The notes beneath the pieces were generated by a model. That model was not told the DNA's origin, ran no database searches, and worked only from the letters and a program-made list of their open reading frames with translations. A DNA stretch of 38,182 nucleotides from an uncultured Lysobacter sp. (GTDB taxonomy: Bacteria > Pseudomonadota > Gammaproteobacteria > Xanthomonadales > Xanthomonadaceae), in the NCBI GenBank assembly GCA_946480055.1, contig CAMLID010000026.1, forward strand, positions 1 through 38,182, in the 5' to 3' direction. Within the stretch, counting starts at the first letter, position 1. Each line of letters begins with the position of its first letter. Position numbers and translations under genes: made by a program. Shown one piece after another: positions 1 to 8,620 of the stretch.

Positions 1-149
1 CTGGACTGGCTGATCCCGAGCGCGTTGGCCAGCTGCTGCGAGGAGTAGTCGCGCAGCAGATGGGCGTTGTCGAGCAGGAAATCGGCGATGCGGCGTTCGA
101 TCGCCGACATGCGGTCGCGCTCGGCGCGGATTTTGAGTAGCGGCGACAT
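1..149 (-). CDS. RpiR/MurR-family transcriptional regulator (N-terminal fragment)
   Basis: This is the last gene of the leftward operon and is cut by the window edge, leaving 49 codons. The ATG is at 149-147 with an AGGA-like ribosome site just upstream, 19 bp after the epimerase stop. The visible protein begins MSPLLKIRAERDRMSAIERR, continues with IADFLLDNAHLLRDYSSQQLA and then NALGISQSS. The pattern of a basic helix, 'ERRIADFLLDN' and 'SSQQLANALGISQS' is the N-terminal winged helix-turn-helix of the RpiR family. Family members usually carry a C-terminal SIS domain that senses phosphosugars, for example MurR with MurNAc-6-phosphate; that half is outside the window. Its place in a murein-peptide operon suggests it is the local regulator (inference). 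It probably acts on the divergent control region near 3930-3972. Confidence 0.8.
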   Translation of the reverse strand, partial: MSPLLKIRAERDRMSAIERRIADFLLDNAHLLRDYSSQQLANALGISQS

Positions 150-168
150 GTCCGGGCCGGTCCTGGGC

Positions 169-1266
169 TCAGCCGGGCAGGGCTTCGAGGCCGCGGATCT
201 CGCGGATGCCCAAGCCGGGCGCATCGCTGACCGAGATCTCCGACTCGTTGAAGTTCACCCCGCCGTCGACCGGGTTGAACGCGCACAGCGACGGCCCGTC
301 CAGATCGACCTTGGTGATGACATTGGACTTGGCCACCGCCACGTGCACGGCCGCGGCCACGCTGATGCTGGTCTCGATCATGCAGCCGATCATGCACTCC
401 ACCCCGTACAGCGCGGCGATGTCGGCGATGCGGATGGCGTTGGAGATCCCGCCGGTCTTCATCAGCTTGATGTTGATGATGTCGGCGGCGCGCATGCGGA
501 TAAGATCGATGACCTCGGTGGGGCCGAACACGCTCTCGTCGGCCATGATCGGAGTATGCACGCGCTCGGTCACGTACTTCATGCCGTCCAGGTCCTGCGC
601 CTTGACCGGTTGTTCGACCAGCTCCAGACGCACCCCGGCGTCCTCCAGCTGCTGGATCGCGTACACCGCCTGCTTGGCGGTCCAGCCCTGGTTGGCGTCC
701 AGGCGCAGCAGGGCGCGGCCCTCGACCGCGGCGTAGATCGCCTTGACCCGCTCGATGTCGACGCCGATGTCCTTGCCGACCTTGATCTTCAGCGACTCGA
801 AGCCGCGTTCGACCGCGCTCATCGAATCGGCCACCATCTTGTCGATGTAGTCGACGCTGATGGTGATGTCGGTGGCGATGACCGGGTCGCCGCCGCCGAG
901 CATCTTGTACAGCGGCGCACCGTATAGCTGGCCCCACAGGTCGTAGATCGCGATCTCGACCGCGGCCTTGGCGCTGGTGTTCTTCTCCAGCGCGCTCTGG
1001 ATCAGTTGGGTCAGGCGGTTGAGGTCGGCGATGTCCTCGCCGATCAGACGCGGCGCGATGAACTTGCGGATCGCCTCGACGATGGAGCCGTGGGTGTCGC
1101 CGGTGATCACCGCGGTCGCCGCGGCCTCGCCGTAGCCGACCTGGCCGCTATCGGTGTGCACCGACACGACGATGTCCTCGACCGTGTCGACGGTGCGCAG
1201 CGCGGTCTTGAACGGCGTCTTCAGCGGGACGCGCAGCATGCCGAACCGGATATCGGTAATTTTCAT
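169..1266 (-). CDS. Dipeptide epimerase, L-Ala-D/L-Glu epimerase type (enolase superfamily)
   Basis: 365 aa, the usual length for this family. Muconate-lactonizing-type enolase-superfamily residues are all visible: the K160-x-K162 pair (SLKIKVG), metal ligands Asp190 (LDANQGW), Glu218 (VEQPV) and Asp243 (ADES), and Lys267 in NIKLMKTGG. The Asp321-x-Asp323 motif (VDLDGP) is the dipeptide-epimerase hallmark that holds the substrate alpha-ammonium group. The ITGDTHGSI loop near residue 55 also fits Ala-Glu epimerases. The expected reaction converts L-Ala-D-Glu, a murein dipeptide, to L-Ala-L-Glu so that ordinary peptidases can finish it. There is no signal peptide, so it is cytoplasmic. It lies 32 bp after the NlpC/P60 gene with a GGAG ribosome site. 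That pairing resembles Bacillus ykfB-ykfC. Exact dipeptide specificity cannot be read from sequence alone. Confidence 0.9.
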   Translation of the reverse strand: MKITDIRFGMLRVPLKTPFKTALRTVDTVEDIVVSVHTDSGQVGYGEAAATAVITGDTHGSIVEAIRKFIAPRLIGEDIADLNRLTQLIQSALEKNTSAKAAVEIAIYDLWGQLYGAPLYKMLGGGDPVIATDITISVDYIDKMVADSMSAVERGFESLKIKVGKDIGVDIERVKAIYAAVEGRALLRLDANQGWTAKQAVYAIQQLEDAGVRLELVEQPVKAQDLDGMKYVTERVHTPIMADESVFGPTEVIDLIRMRAADIINIKLMKTGGISNAIRIADIAALYGVECMIGCMIETSISVAAAVHVAVAKSNVITKVDLDGPSLCAFNPVDGGVNFNESEISVSDAPGLGIREIRGLEALPG

Positions 1267-1298
1267 GGAGCTCCGATCGCTTCGTAAGTAGTGGGCAC

Positions 1299-2717
1299 TC
1301 AGGGGCGGATGCGCTGGATGCTGGTGATGCGGTCGACGTAGCTATGGGCCTCGTCGAACAGCAGCGGAGTCAGCGGCGACACCGATACCCCGTTGAGATG
1401 GGCGCGGGCCATGCGGCCCTCGGCATCGTGGTAGCTGATGCCAGTGGTGTCGTGGATCACATAGGGCTCGCCGTTCTGATCGCCGATCACCATCATCACG
1501 TGGCCGGGGATATAGATCAGGTCGCCGACCTGCAGCTCGCGCACCACTTTCATGCGCGCGGCGCGGTCGTCCTGATCGCCGAAGGCGATGCGGTTCAGTG
1601 CCGGGCTCACCGCCTGGTCGCGGGTATTGCGCGGCAGCGTCACTCCGAAGCTGCGGTAGACGTCGGATACGAAGCCGCTGCAGTCGCGCGCGTTGTAGGA
1701 ATGGCCCCAGCCGTAGCGCTCGCCGAGGAACTTGAAGCCCTGGCGCAGCAGGTTGGCCTTGGTCAGCGGCAGGTAGCGCTCGGCGGTGTCCTGGTTCTTG
1801 GGCAGCAGCGCCGGTGCGAAGCTCAGGCGGCCGTCGTCGCCGCGCACCGGCAGTTCGATCACATGCGCGGTGTAGGGGTGCTGGCCGTTGACCGGACGGT
1901 CGGCCGGCCAGTCGGCCAGCAGCGGCACGCGCACGCCCATGTCGAGCTGCAACTGCGACAGCTTCGGCTGCTCCGGCGTGTACACGGTGCGCGCGGTCGC
2001 GCCGGTGACGATCAGTTGCGGCGTGCGCTGCCCGTAACCGAACACCGCCGCCGGGTCGCCTTGGGCGACGTAGCGTTTCTCGACCCAGGCCGTATACAGC
2101 GGGCTGACCACGAACCACCACTGGCGGTCGCGGCTCTCGTGCGCGATCGCGACCGGATCGCCGGGAAACAGGCCGCTTTCCTGGAAACGGTCGATGTCGT
2201 GATCGTCGGGCGAGTTGAACACGCGCAGCGGCGTCGGAAACGCGCGCAGATCGGCGCGGTGCACGATCAGGCCGTAGCGTAGCGGCTGCTGCTCCGGGAT
2301 TGCGCCCAGGTCGAGTGCGTCCTGCATATCATCGAGCACGCCGCTGGCGATGGGCCGGCCGCGCTCGTCGTACAGCGCCTGCGTCGGGCGCTCCGACACC
2401 GATGCGATCCAGCTTCGGATCTGCTCGCGCGTGACCGTCGCCGGCAGGGCCTGCAGATCGTGCACCGACGCGTCCAGTTCGCGCAGCTTGGCGTTCTGCG
2501 TCGCGATCGCGGCTGTGTTCAATACGACGCGATCCGCGCGCGCCTGGCGCTGGATCCAGAATTCCGCATTCAATTGGCGTTCCTCCACGCCGATTACGCC
2601 ATGGGCGGGGATGGGAAGCGCGGCCGGTGAAAGCGCGACGGGCGGAGCCGCTGCGAGCGGCTGCAGCGCGGCGCCGAACAGCCCGGCGGCGGTGAGCAGG
2701 ACGAGGAGCGGACGCAT
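1299..2717 (-). CDS. NlpC/P60 family gamma-D-glutamyl endopeptidase with SH3-like domains (YkfC-like)
   Basis: 472 aa with an N-terminal signal sequence (MRPLLVLLTAAGLFGAALQP then AAA), so it is exported or periplasmic. The middle section (about 150-290) looks like paired bacterial SH3-type domains. The C-terminal NlpC/P60 cysteine-peptidase domain carries Cys346 in RDCSGF, His406 in IPGHVMMVIG and His422 in VIHDTTG, the Cys-His-His triad of the family. The YGWGHSYNARDCSGF segment is typical of YkfC-type enzymes that cleave D-gamma-Glu to diaminopimelate in peptides with a free N-terminal L-Ala. The start lies 4 bp after the DUF819 stop, with GGGAG inside the end of that gene, so the two are translationally linked. 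The product L-Ala-D-Glu would be the substrate of the downstream epimerase. The enzyme appears exported while the epimerase is cytosolic, so a dipeptide importer is needed; DUF819 could be it (inference). Confidence 0.9.
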   Translation of the reverse strand: MRPLLVLLTAAGLFGAALQPLAAAPPVALSPAALPIPAHGVIGVEERQLNAEFWIQRQARADRVVLNTAAIATQNAKLRELDASVHDLQALPATVTREQIRSWIASVSERPTQALYDERGRPIASGVLDDMQDALDLGAIPEQQPLRYGLIVHRADLRAFPTPLRVFNSPDDHDIDRFQESGLFPGDPVAIAHESRDRQWWFVVSPLYTAWVEKRYVAQGDPAAVFGYGQRTPQLIVTGATARTVYTPEQPKLSQLQLDMGVRVPLLADWPADRPVNGQHPYTAHVIELPVRGDDGRLSFAPALLPKNQDTAERYLPLTKANLLRQGFKFLGERYGWGHSYNARDCSGFVSDVYRSFGVTLPRNTRDQAVSPALNRIAFGDQDDRAARMKVVRELQVGDLIYIPGHVMMVIGDQNGEPYVIHDTTGISYHDAEGRMARAHLNGVSVSPLTPLLFDEAHSYVDRITSIQRIRP

Positions 2718-2721
2718 CGGA

Positions 2722-3879
2722 TCAGACTCCCGTGGGCGAAAGGCCGGACAGCACGCCGGCCATGAACAGTCCGATGCCGGTGCCCAGCACCAGGCCCAGC
2801 ATCGCCAACAACACCGCCGCCGGCACCAGCGCGCGCGAGTAGGTCGCCGCGAGCACCGGCGCGGTGGCCATGCCGCCGATCTGCGCCAGCGAGGAAATCC
2901 CGCACAGGTACAGGTCGAAACGGAACGCGCGCGCCGCCAGCGCGAACAGGCCGACGTGCAGCACCAGCACGGTGAAGCCGACCAGCACGAACAGCGGCGC
3001 GGCCGACATTCCGGCGAAGTTGCTCTGCGAGGCCAGCACCGCGACCAGGCAGGCCAACAGCGCGCCGGCCAGCGGCGCCGGCACCGGCGATGTCGCCAGC
3101 GGCGAGCGCGCGAGCGCCAGCCCGACGACGGTCGCGATCAGCACGGTCCACGCAGTGACGGTCAGGAAACCTTGCGTCGGCAGCAAAGCGGCCAGCGCCA
3201 TCGCGCCATTGCCGACCAGCAGGGCGATGCCCAGCCACAGCAGCACGCCGCCGGCGCCGGCTTCGCCGCTCGCTCGCGGCGCGGCCGCGACCGGCAGCGC
3301 GCGCTCGTCGGCGCGGGTCCAGCGATTGAACGCGGGCGCGAAGCGCACCGCCGAGAACAGCAGCACCACCCACACCGAATAGCACAACGCGTCGGCCAGC
3401 AGTACCGGCGGCAGCAGGTTGTCGGGCAGGCCGATCGATTGCTTGACTGCGACCAGGTTGGCCGAACCGCCGGTCCAGGTCGCGCTGAGCGCGGCCAGCA
3501 TCTTCCAGCCATCGGCGGGCAGAACGTTCCGGTAGATCAGGTAGGCGAGCACGATCGAGGCCAGGATGCTGGCCATCGCACAGGCGAACACCGCCAGCAT
3601 GCGCGGGCCCAGCGCCAGGATCGCGCGCAGGTCGCAGCCGACCATCAACAGGAACAGCAGCGCCGGCAGCAGTTGCGAGGTCAGGTGGCGCTGGGCGGCG
3701 GCGATCTCCGTCGTGCTCTGCCACAGGCCCGCCACCGCCAGCGCGGTCACCAGCAGATAGGTCAGCACGATCGGCGGCAGCACCGAGAACAGCCGCCAGC
3801 CGTAGCGCCGTTCCAGCGACGGAAACAGGCCGGCCGCCAGCAGCACCACCGCCAGATAAGGCCAGACCGTTTCGATCAT
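2722..3879 (-). CDS. DUF819 family membrane protein (YjcL-like putative transporter)
   Basis: 385 aa, almost entirely hydrophobic, with about ten predicted membrane segments and a short charged linker near 190-215. The signature SATWTGGSANLVAVKQSIG (about residues 125-143) and the paired ATAPVLAATY-type repeat near the C-terminus are characteristic of DUF819. Members of this family are inner-membrane proteins of unproven substrate. The gene is first in the operon, with ribosome site GAGGGGA at 3884-3890 and a sigma70-like promoter at 3930-3957. Linkage to murein-dipeptide enzymes makes a permease for muropeptides or Ala-Glu dipeptides plausible. That role is inferred from context only. Family assignment is confident; function is not. 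Confidence 0.82.
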   Translation of the reverse strand: MIETVWPYLAVVLLAAGLFPSLERRYGWRLFSVLPPIVLTYLLVTALAVAGLWQSTTEIAAAQRHLTSQLLPALLFLLMVGCDLRAILALGPRMLAVFACAMASILASIVLAYLIYRNVLPADGWKMLAALSATWTGGSANLVAVKQSIGLPDNLLPPVLLADALCYSVWVVLLFSAVRFAPAFNRWTRADERALPVAAAPRASGEAGAGGVLLWLGIALLVGNGAMALAALLPTQGFLTVTAWTVLIATVVGLALARSPLATSPVPAPLAGALLACLVAVLASQSNFAGMSAAPLFVLVGFTVLVLHVGLFALAARAFRFDLYLCGISSLAQIGGMATAPVLAATYSRALVPAAVLLAMLGLVLGTGIGLFMAGVLSGLSPTGV

Positions 3880-3929
3880 CGCGTCCCCTCGCTAGCGCCG
3901 GGCGATCGTCGCGACCGGCTCAGTGGGAA

Positions 3930-3957
3930 TACATACTTCACAACGAGAATTTGTCAA
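3930..3957 (-). promoter_or_regulatory. Sigma70-like promoter of the DUF819-NlpC-epimerase-RpiR operon
   Basis: On the minus strand a perfect -35 TTGACA (3957-3952) is followed after 16 bp by -10 TATGTA (3935-3930). Transcription would begin near 3922, giving a leader of about 43 nt before the ATG at 3879. This is the best consensus promoter in the window. Confidence 0.65.
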
Positions 3958-3966
3958 GAATAAATT
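3937..3966 (+). promoter_or_regulatory. Possible rightward promoter for the transglutaminase-like gene
   Basis: TTCACA (3937-3942) and TAAATT (3961-3966) are separated by 18 bp, each 4/6 or better to consensus. The pair would serve the gene beginning at 4016 and overlaps the leftward promoter, so the two directions could be co-regulated. Confidence 0.3.
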
Positions 3967-3972
3967 ATTGAC
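3953..3972. promoter_or_regulatory. Candidate operator: GTCAA-N10-TTGAC inverted repeat
   Basis: A 20-bp dyad with 5-bp arms GTCAA (3953-3957) and TTGAC (3968-3972) and an AT-rich centre overlaps the -35 box of the leftward operon. It lies in an AT-rich island between two divergent genes, where an RpiR-type regulator could bind. The arms are short, so it may be fortuitous. Confidence 0.35.
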
Positions 3973-4015
3973 CGACCCGTCCGGCCATGTTACACAGCCG
4001 TGACTGGGTCCTCAG

Positions 4016-5533
4016 ATGGTCGGCTGCGACGTGGAACGTTCCGTGCTTCCGCTCGATTCGGCGATGCTCCGCGCTTGGCGCCGGGCCGCGCGCGGCCTGT
4101 GCCTGGCCGGGCTGATGCTCGCGCTGCCCACGGCCTGGGCCGGCTACGACCGCGGTCCTAGCCAGATCGTCGCCCTGATCGATGGCGGCCGCTTCGTCGA
4201 CGCCAACCTGGCGATCGATGCGGCGCTGGCGCGTCCGGGCGTAAGCGCGGACGAGCGCGCGGCGCTGGAGTTCCAGCGCGAACGCATGCGCCGCATCCGC
4301 CTCGACTTTCCGCTGACCGAGGTCGACGCCCGGCGCAAGCTCGGCGAACTGATACCGGATCTGCGCGACGACGAGTTCGCGGCCTGGAAGCGCGCGAACC
4401 TGCTCGAACACCTGGACATCGACGGCCAGCCGTACTACTTCACGCGTGCGGTCTCAAATCTGTTCCTGCTGGATCCCGCCGCCGATGCGCGCCGGCGTCC
4501 GCCGCGCAAGCCCAGCAGCGGGCCGATGGAAAGCGCCAACGCCTATCACGACGAAGCACTGCGCGAGGCGCGCGCAAGCGGCAAGACCAGCGTCGCTCCG
4601 CGCCGCGTGCGCGTGACCCAGTCCATCGTCGTCAATGCAGATGCGGTGCCTGCCGGCGAAACCCTGCGCGCCTGGATCCCGTACCCGCGCCTGCGGCCGG
4701 GCCACCAGGAGGACCTCGTCCTCCTGGCCAGCACGCCCGCTTCGCACCGGATCGCGCCCGAATCCACCCAGCAGCGCACGGTCTACCTGGAGCAGGCCGC
4801 GAAAGCCGGGCAGCCGACCACGTTCTCGATCAGCTACGAGCTCACCGTCTACGGCCAGGTCCATCGCATCGATCCGGACAAGGTGCAGGCGCTGGGCGAT
4901 CGTCCCGACCTCGCGCCCTACCTTGGCGAGCGAGCGCCGCACATCGTCTACACCGATGCGCTGCGCCGCTATTCGCGCGAAGTCGTCGGCGACGAGGCCA
5001 ATCCCGCGCGCATCGCGCAGAAGCTTTACGCCGCGGTCGACCGCATCCCCTGGGCCGGCGCGCGCGAGTATTCGACCTTGTCCAACATCAGCGACTACGC
5101 CCTGCACGCCGGCCATGCCGACTGCGGTCAGCAAACGTTGTTGCTGATGGCTCTGCTGCGCTTGAACGGAATTCCCGCGCGCTGGCAATCGGGCATGGTC
5201 TATTCCGACGGCGACTACGACAACCTGCACGACTGGGGCTGGCTGTATCTGGCGCCCTACGGTTGGGTCCCGATGGACGTCACCACGGGACGGTTCAAGG
5301 ACGCCAAGGATCCCGGCGTCGAGTGGTTCTATTTCGGCGGACTCGATGCTTACCGCATCGCGTTCAATGACGACTACGGGACCGAACTGGTCCCGGCGAA
5401 ACGGCACTTCCGTTCGGAAACCGTGGATTCGCAGCGCGGCGAAGTGGAGTGGGTGGGGGGCAACCTCTACTTCGACCAGTGGGATTACCGCTTCAAAGCA
5501 CAAGTACTGCCGCTGCCCGGCCACAAACCGTAG
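4016..5533 (+). CDS. Secreted transglutaminase-like (papain-fold) protein
   Basis: 505 aa from the first ATG. A second ATG at 4064 (MLRAWRRAARGLCLAGLMLA) gives a cleaner signal peptide ending near PTAWAG and may be the true start; neither start has a clear ribosome site. The N-terminal half is not recognised. The C-terminal domain has a transglutaminase-like Cys-His-Asp triad: Cys370 in HADCGQQTLLLMALL, His405 in NLHDWGW and Asp421 in VPMDVTTG. Bacterial proteins of this fold are mostly proteases or amide-cleaving enzymes. The gene ends 42 bp before the TonB receptor, in the same direction, and diverges from the murein-peptide operon. A periplasmic role in trimming imported peptides, possibly muropeptides, fits the context but is inferred. 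Fold confidence is high; substrate is unknown. Confidence 0.85.
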   Translation: MVGCDVERSVLPLDSAMLRAWRRAARGLCLAGLMLALPTAWAGYDRGPSQIVALIDGGRFVDANLAIDAALARPGVSADERAALEFQRERMRRIRLDFPLTEVDARRKLGELIPDLRDDEFAAWKRANLLEHLDIDGQPYYFTRAVSNLFLLDPAADARRRPPRKPSSGPMESANAYHDEALREARASGKTSVAPRRVRVTQSIVVNADAVPAGETLRAWIPYPRLRPGHQEDLVLLASTPASHRIAPESTQQRTVYLEQAAKAGQPTTFSISYELTVYGQVHRIDPDKVQALGDRPDLAPYLGERAPHIVYTDALRRYSREVVGDEANPARIAQKLYAAVDRIPWAGAREYSTLSNISDYALHAGHADCGQQTLLLMALLRLNGIPARWQSGMVYSDGDYDNLHDWGWLYLAPYGWVPMDVTTGRFKDAKDPGVEWFYFGGLDAYRIAFNDDYGTELVPAKRHFRSETVDSQRGEVEWVGGNLYFDQWDYRFKAQVLPLPGHKP

Positions 5534-5575
5534 CGGCAGCTCACCACACGGCCATGCTCTAGGGGAAACGGAAAC

Positions 5576-8116
5576 ATGCGCGCAACAACGATGAGGAAGA
5601 CCGCGCTCTGCATCGCGATGGGGCTTTGCTTCGGCACGATGGCCATGAGCGCGTCGGCGGCCAACAACGACGGCTCGCTGGCCGGTCGTACCACGCCCGG
5701 CGCCGAAGTCACGATCCGCAGCCCGGACACCGGCTTCACCCGCACGGTCAAGGCCGACGAACAGGGCAACTACCGCTTTCCGTTCCTGCCGGTCGGTAGC
5801 TATACGCTGCAGACGGTCGCCGATGGGGCGGCTAGCGAACCTACGCCCGTGACGGTGTCCCTGGGTACCACCACCAACGTCAATGTCGGTTCGCAGTCGG
5901 CGACGGATCTTGCTGCGGTGCAGGTGGTGGGAACGCGTGGGATCAGTCCGGTCGATGTGTCCTCGACGGAGTCGGCCACCAACGTCACCCGCGAGGAAAT
6001 GGCGCGACTGCCGGTGCCGCGCGACATCACTGATGTCGCCACCCTGGCGCCGGGCGTGAACCGCGGCGAATTCGGCGGCGTGTCCTTCGGTGGCTCGTCC
6101 GTGGCCGAGAACTCCGTGTACATCAACGGCCTCAATGTCACCGATTTCTACAACCGAGTCGGCTTCTCGTCGATGCCGTTCTCGTTTCTGCAGGAATTCC
6201 AGGTCAAGACCGGCGGTTACTCGGTCGAGTTCGGTCGCACCACCGGCGGCGTGATCAATGCCGTTACCCGCAAAGGCACCAACGAATTCCATGGCGGTGT
6301 CGATCTGCTGTTCGACAATCTGGCGCAGTCGGATGCTAAGAACCATCCCCGGCGGGTGGCTAAATACGACGACAACGAACAGAACAACTACGCGGTCTGG
6401 GGCTCGGGCGCGCTGGTCCAGGACCGCTTGTTCTTCTTCGGCATCTATGAGAAGCGCGATCTCGATGGTCAGAGCACCGACGACGGCGGCGATAATCTGT
6501 TCATCGACAGCGGGAACAACGATTTCTGGGGCGCCAAGCTGGATTGGCAGATCAACGACAAGAACTTGTTGGAGCTGTTGGCGTTCTCAGACAAAAGCGA
6601 AACCGTACGGGACAACTACCGGTTCGATGCGGATGCAGGCGAACGCACTTCCGGCCGTGAGAATCGTACGTTCACCAAGAACGGCGGCGACAACTGGGCG
6701 CTGACCTATACGGGCTACCTGACTAACGACCTGTCGGTGAAGGCGATGTACGGCGAGAACGAACGCGTCTCCTCGGTCAGTAGCCTGAACGACGCCGCCT
6801 GCAACCTCGTGCAGGATAGGCGCGTGGGTTCGAGCTTCATCGGCTGTACTAGCAATACCGCTGTGATCGACCGCAACGATAAGCGAAAGGCTACGCGTTT
6901 GGACTTCGAGTGGGCGCTTGGAAACCACTATCTGCGCTTCGGCGCCGACCACGAGAACAATACCTCCGACTACTCCAGCCGTTACCCGGGCAACGGCCTG
7001 CGCTATGAGGTCAGCGCTGTACCCCTCAGCCGGCGCGTCAATGGGGTTCGCGTACGCGATGGCCTGGATGCCTACGTGCGCACGCGCCAGGTCGCTAACC
7101 AGGGTACGTTCGAAACCGAGAACGAAGCCTATTACATCGAAGACAACTGGTCGGTCACGCCGAATCTGGTGCTCAACCTGGGTGTGCGCTGGGAGGCGTT
7201 CGACAACAAGGACGCCGACGGCCGGACCTATATCAAGATGGACGACATGGTCGCCCCGCGTTTCGGATTTTCCTGGGACGTCAAGGGCGACGCCCGCACC
7301 AAGCTGTACGGCAACCTGGGCCGCTACTACCTGCCGGTGGCGAACGTCATCAACATCAAGCAAGCCGGCCCGTTCCTGGACGAACGCACCTTCTACGAGT
7401 TCAACGGCTTCGGGACCTTCACCAATCCCGCCACCGGACAGGTCTATCCGGCCCCGATCCTGGGCCCACAGATCGGCGCGGTCGACGACTCGCAGGGCAA
7501 CGGCCAAGTCGGAGACCTGAGCGGCGAAGTCGATCGCGATATGGATCCGGTCTACCAGGACGAGGCCATTCTCGGCTTCCAGTCGATGTTCGGCGAGAAC
7601 TGGTCCTGGGGTGTGCGCGGCATCTACCGGCGCCTGCACGACGCCATCGACGACATGCAGATCACTCACAACGGCCATTGCGAGATCGACACATTCGTGA
7701 TGGGCAATCCAGGCAAGAACCTGACCTTCTTCACCGACACCGATCCGACCTGCGATGGCGTGAACGATGCCTTCGTCACCATCGACACCTCGAAGGAAGG
7801 TTGGGCGCTGTACGACGACGACGGCAACCTGGTCGGCCAGCGCGGTTGGGGCAAGGCCAAGCGCACCTACCGTGCCTTGGAATTCATGATCGACCGCGCT
7901 TGGGACGAAAAGTGGGCGTTCAATGCCTCATACACGCTGTCCTACAGCAAGGGCAATGCGGAAGGGCCGGTCAATTCGGACACGGATTTCTCCGACAGCG
8001 GCCGTACCGAGGCCTTCGACAATCCGTTCGTGGAAATCGGCAGCTACGGCTATCTGCCCAACGACCATCGTCATCAGTTCAAGTTTCGCGGCGCCTACGC
8101 CTTCGACGACCATTAG
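5576..8116 (+). CDS. Oar-like TonB-dependent receptor, truncated by an in-frame TAG
   Basis: The ATG at 5576 follows AGGGGA (5561-5566). The protein has a signal peptide (ALCIAMGLCFGTMAMSASAA), then a carboxypeptidase-regulatory-like beta domain (about 27-110; PGAEVTIRSPDTGF, GNYRFPFLPVGSYTL). A VQVVGTRG stretch, a plug domain (about 125-230; NVTREEMARLPVPRDITDVA, VYINGLNVTDFY, GGVINAVTRKGTNEF) and an outer-membrane beta-barrel follow. This is the Oar-like architecture used for large or peptidic ligands. The reading frame stops at TAG 8114-8116 after 846 codons, inside a barrel strand. The same frame stays open for another 136 codons to 8527 and ends in a normal outer-membrane C-terminus. The intact protein would have 983 residues. 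Without its last strands it probably cannot assemble, unless the stop is suppressed or is a sequence error. Its placement suggests uptake of peptidoglycan fragments or peptides (inference). Confidence 0.88.
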   Translation: MRATTMRKTALCIAMGLCFGTMAMSASAANNDGSLAGRTTPGAEVTIRSPDTGFTRTVKADEQGNYRFPFLPVGSYTLQTVADGAASEPTPVTVSLGTTTNVNVGSQSATDLAAVQVVGTRGISPVDVSSTESATNVTREEMARLPVPRDITDVATLAPGVNRGEFGGVSFGGSSVAENSVYINGLNVTDFYNRVGFSSMPFSFLQEFQVKTGGYSVEFGRTTGGVINAVTRKGTNEFHGGVDLLFDNLAQSDAKNHPRRVAKYDDNEQNNYAVWGSGALVQDRLFFFGIYEKRDLDGQSTDDGGDNLFIDSGNNDFWGAKLDWQINDKNLLELLAFSDKSETVRDNYRFDADAGERTSGRENRTFTKNGGDNWALTYTGYLTNDLSVKAMYGENERVSSVSSLNDAACNLVQDRRVGSSFIGCTSNTAVIDRNDKRKATRLDFEWALGNHYLRFGADHENNTSDYSSRYPGNGLRYEVSAVPLSRRVNGVRVRDGLDAYVRTRQVANQGTFETENEAYYIEDNWSVTPNLVLNLGVRWEAFDNKDADGRTYIKMDDMVAPRFGFSWDVKGDARTKLYGNLGRYYLPVANVINIKQAGPFLDERTFYEFNGFGTFTNPATGQVYPAPILGPQIGAVDDSQGNGQVGDLSGEVDRDMDPVYQDEAILGFQSMFGENWSWGVRGIYRRLHDAIDDMQITHNGHCEIDTFVMGNPGKNLTFFTDTDPTCDGVNDAFVTIDTSKEGWALYDDDGNLVGQRGWGKAKRTYRALEFMIDRAWDEKWAFNASYTLSYSKGNAEGPVNSDTDFSDSGRTEAFDNPFVEIGSYGYLPNDHRHQFKFRGAYAFDDH

Positions 8117-8527
8117 TCGGTGGGCGCGACGCTGGACGTGCAATCCGGACGTCCGGTCAGTGAGTTCGGCACCGGAAATCCATACGACTCCACCGAGTTC
8201 CTCAGTCACTACATCTGCGAAAGGAACTGTTCGGACGACTTCGAGCCGTCCGAGCGCATCTATCGGCTGTCCCGTCGCGGCGCGTACGACAGGTTGCCTT
8301 GGACGTTCTCCCTGGGCGCCAGCGTTTCCTACAACGCAACCTTCGGCCGGGCCAAGGTGAACGCCAAGCTGGCCGTCTACAACTTGACCAACGAGCAACG
8401 GGTGACCGAGGTGAACGAGGTGCGAGAGGCCCAGAACAGTATCGGATCGCCGAATCCGTTCTTCGGCGACGGTACCGACTATCAGTCGCCGCGCTACGCC
8501 CAGTTCATCCTCTCGGTCGCGTTCTAG
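8117..8527 (+). pseudogene. C-terminal remainder of the interrupted TonB receptor
   Basis: This is in the same frame as the receptor upstream, directly after TAG 8114-8116. The sequence reads SVGATLDVQSGRPVSEFG through FSLGASVSYNATFG and KLAVYNLTNEQRV to QFILSVAF, that is, the final barrel strands with the C-terminal Phe that outer-membrane proteins need for assembly. The boundary reads AFDDH-stop-SVGATLDVQSGRP; the family usually has Trp at this point (DDHWSVG), so one TGG-to-TAG change explains the break. There is no ribosome site or signal peptide for independent translation, so it is not a separate gene. Confidence 0.88.
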
Positions 8528-8535
8528 ACCCCTTT

Positions 8536-8570
8536 GCCGGCGATCTGCTGCCGCGGATCGCCGGTCTTTT
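8536..8570 (+). terminator. Rho-independent terminator after the TonB receptor
   Basis: A perfect 9-bp stem CCGGCGATC (8537-8545) / GATCGCCGG (8556-8564) with a 10-nt loop is followed by TCTTTT. It starts nine bases after the stop at 8527, so the transcript was designed to include the C-terminal remnant. It separates the receptor from lysA. Confidence 0.75.
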
Positions 8571-8620
8571 CCAATCCGCGCGACGGCGAACGCGTGTCGC
8601 GCCGTCCGCCCGGGTGCTTG

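Noticed and set aside
2350..3963. A 537-codon plus-strand frame across the DUF819 gene
   Set aside because: Very rich in Arg, Gln and His, and antisense to a protein with the DUF819 signature and a good promoter.
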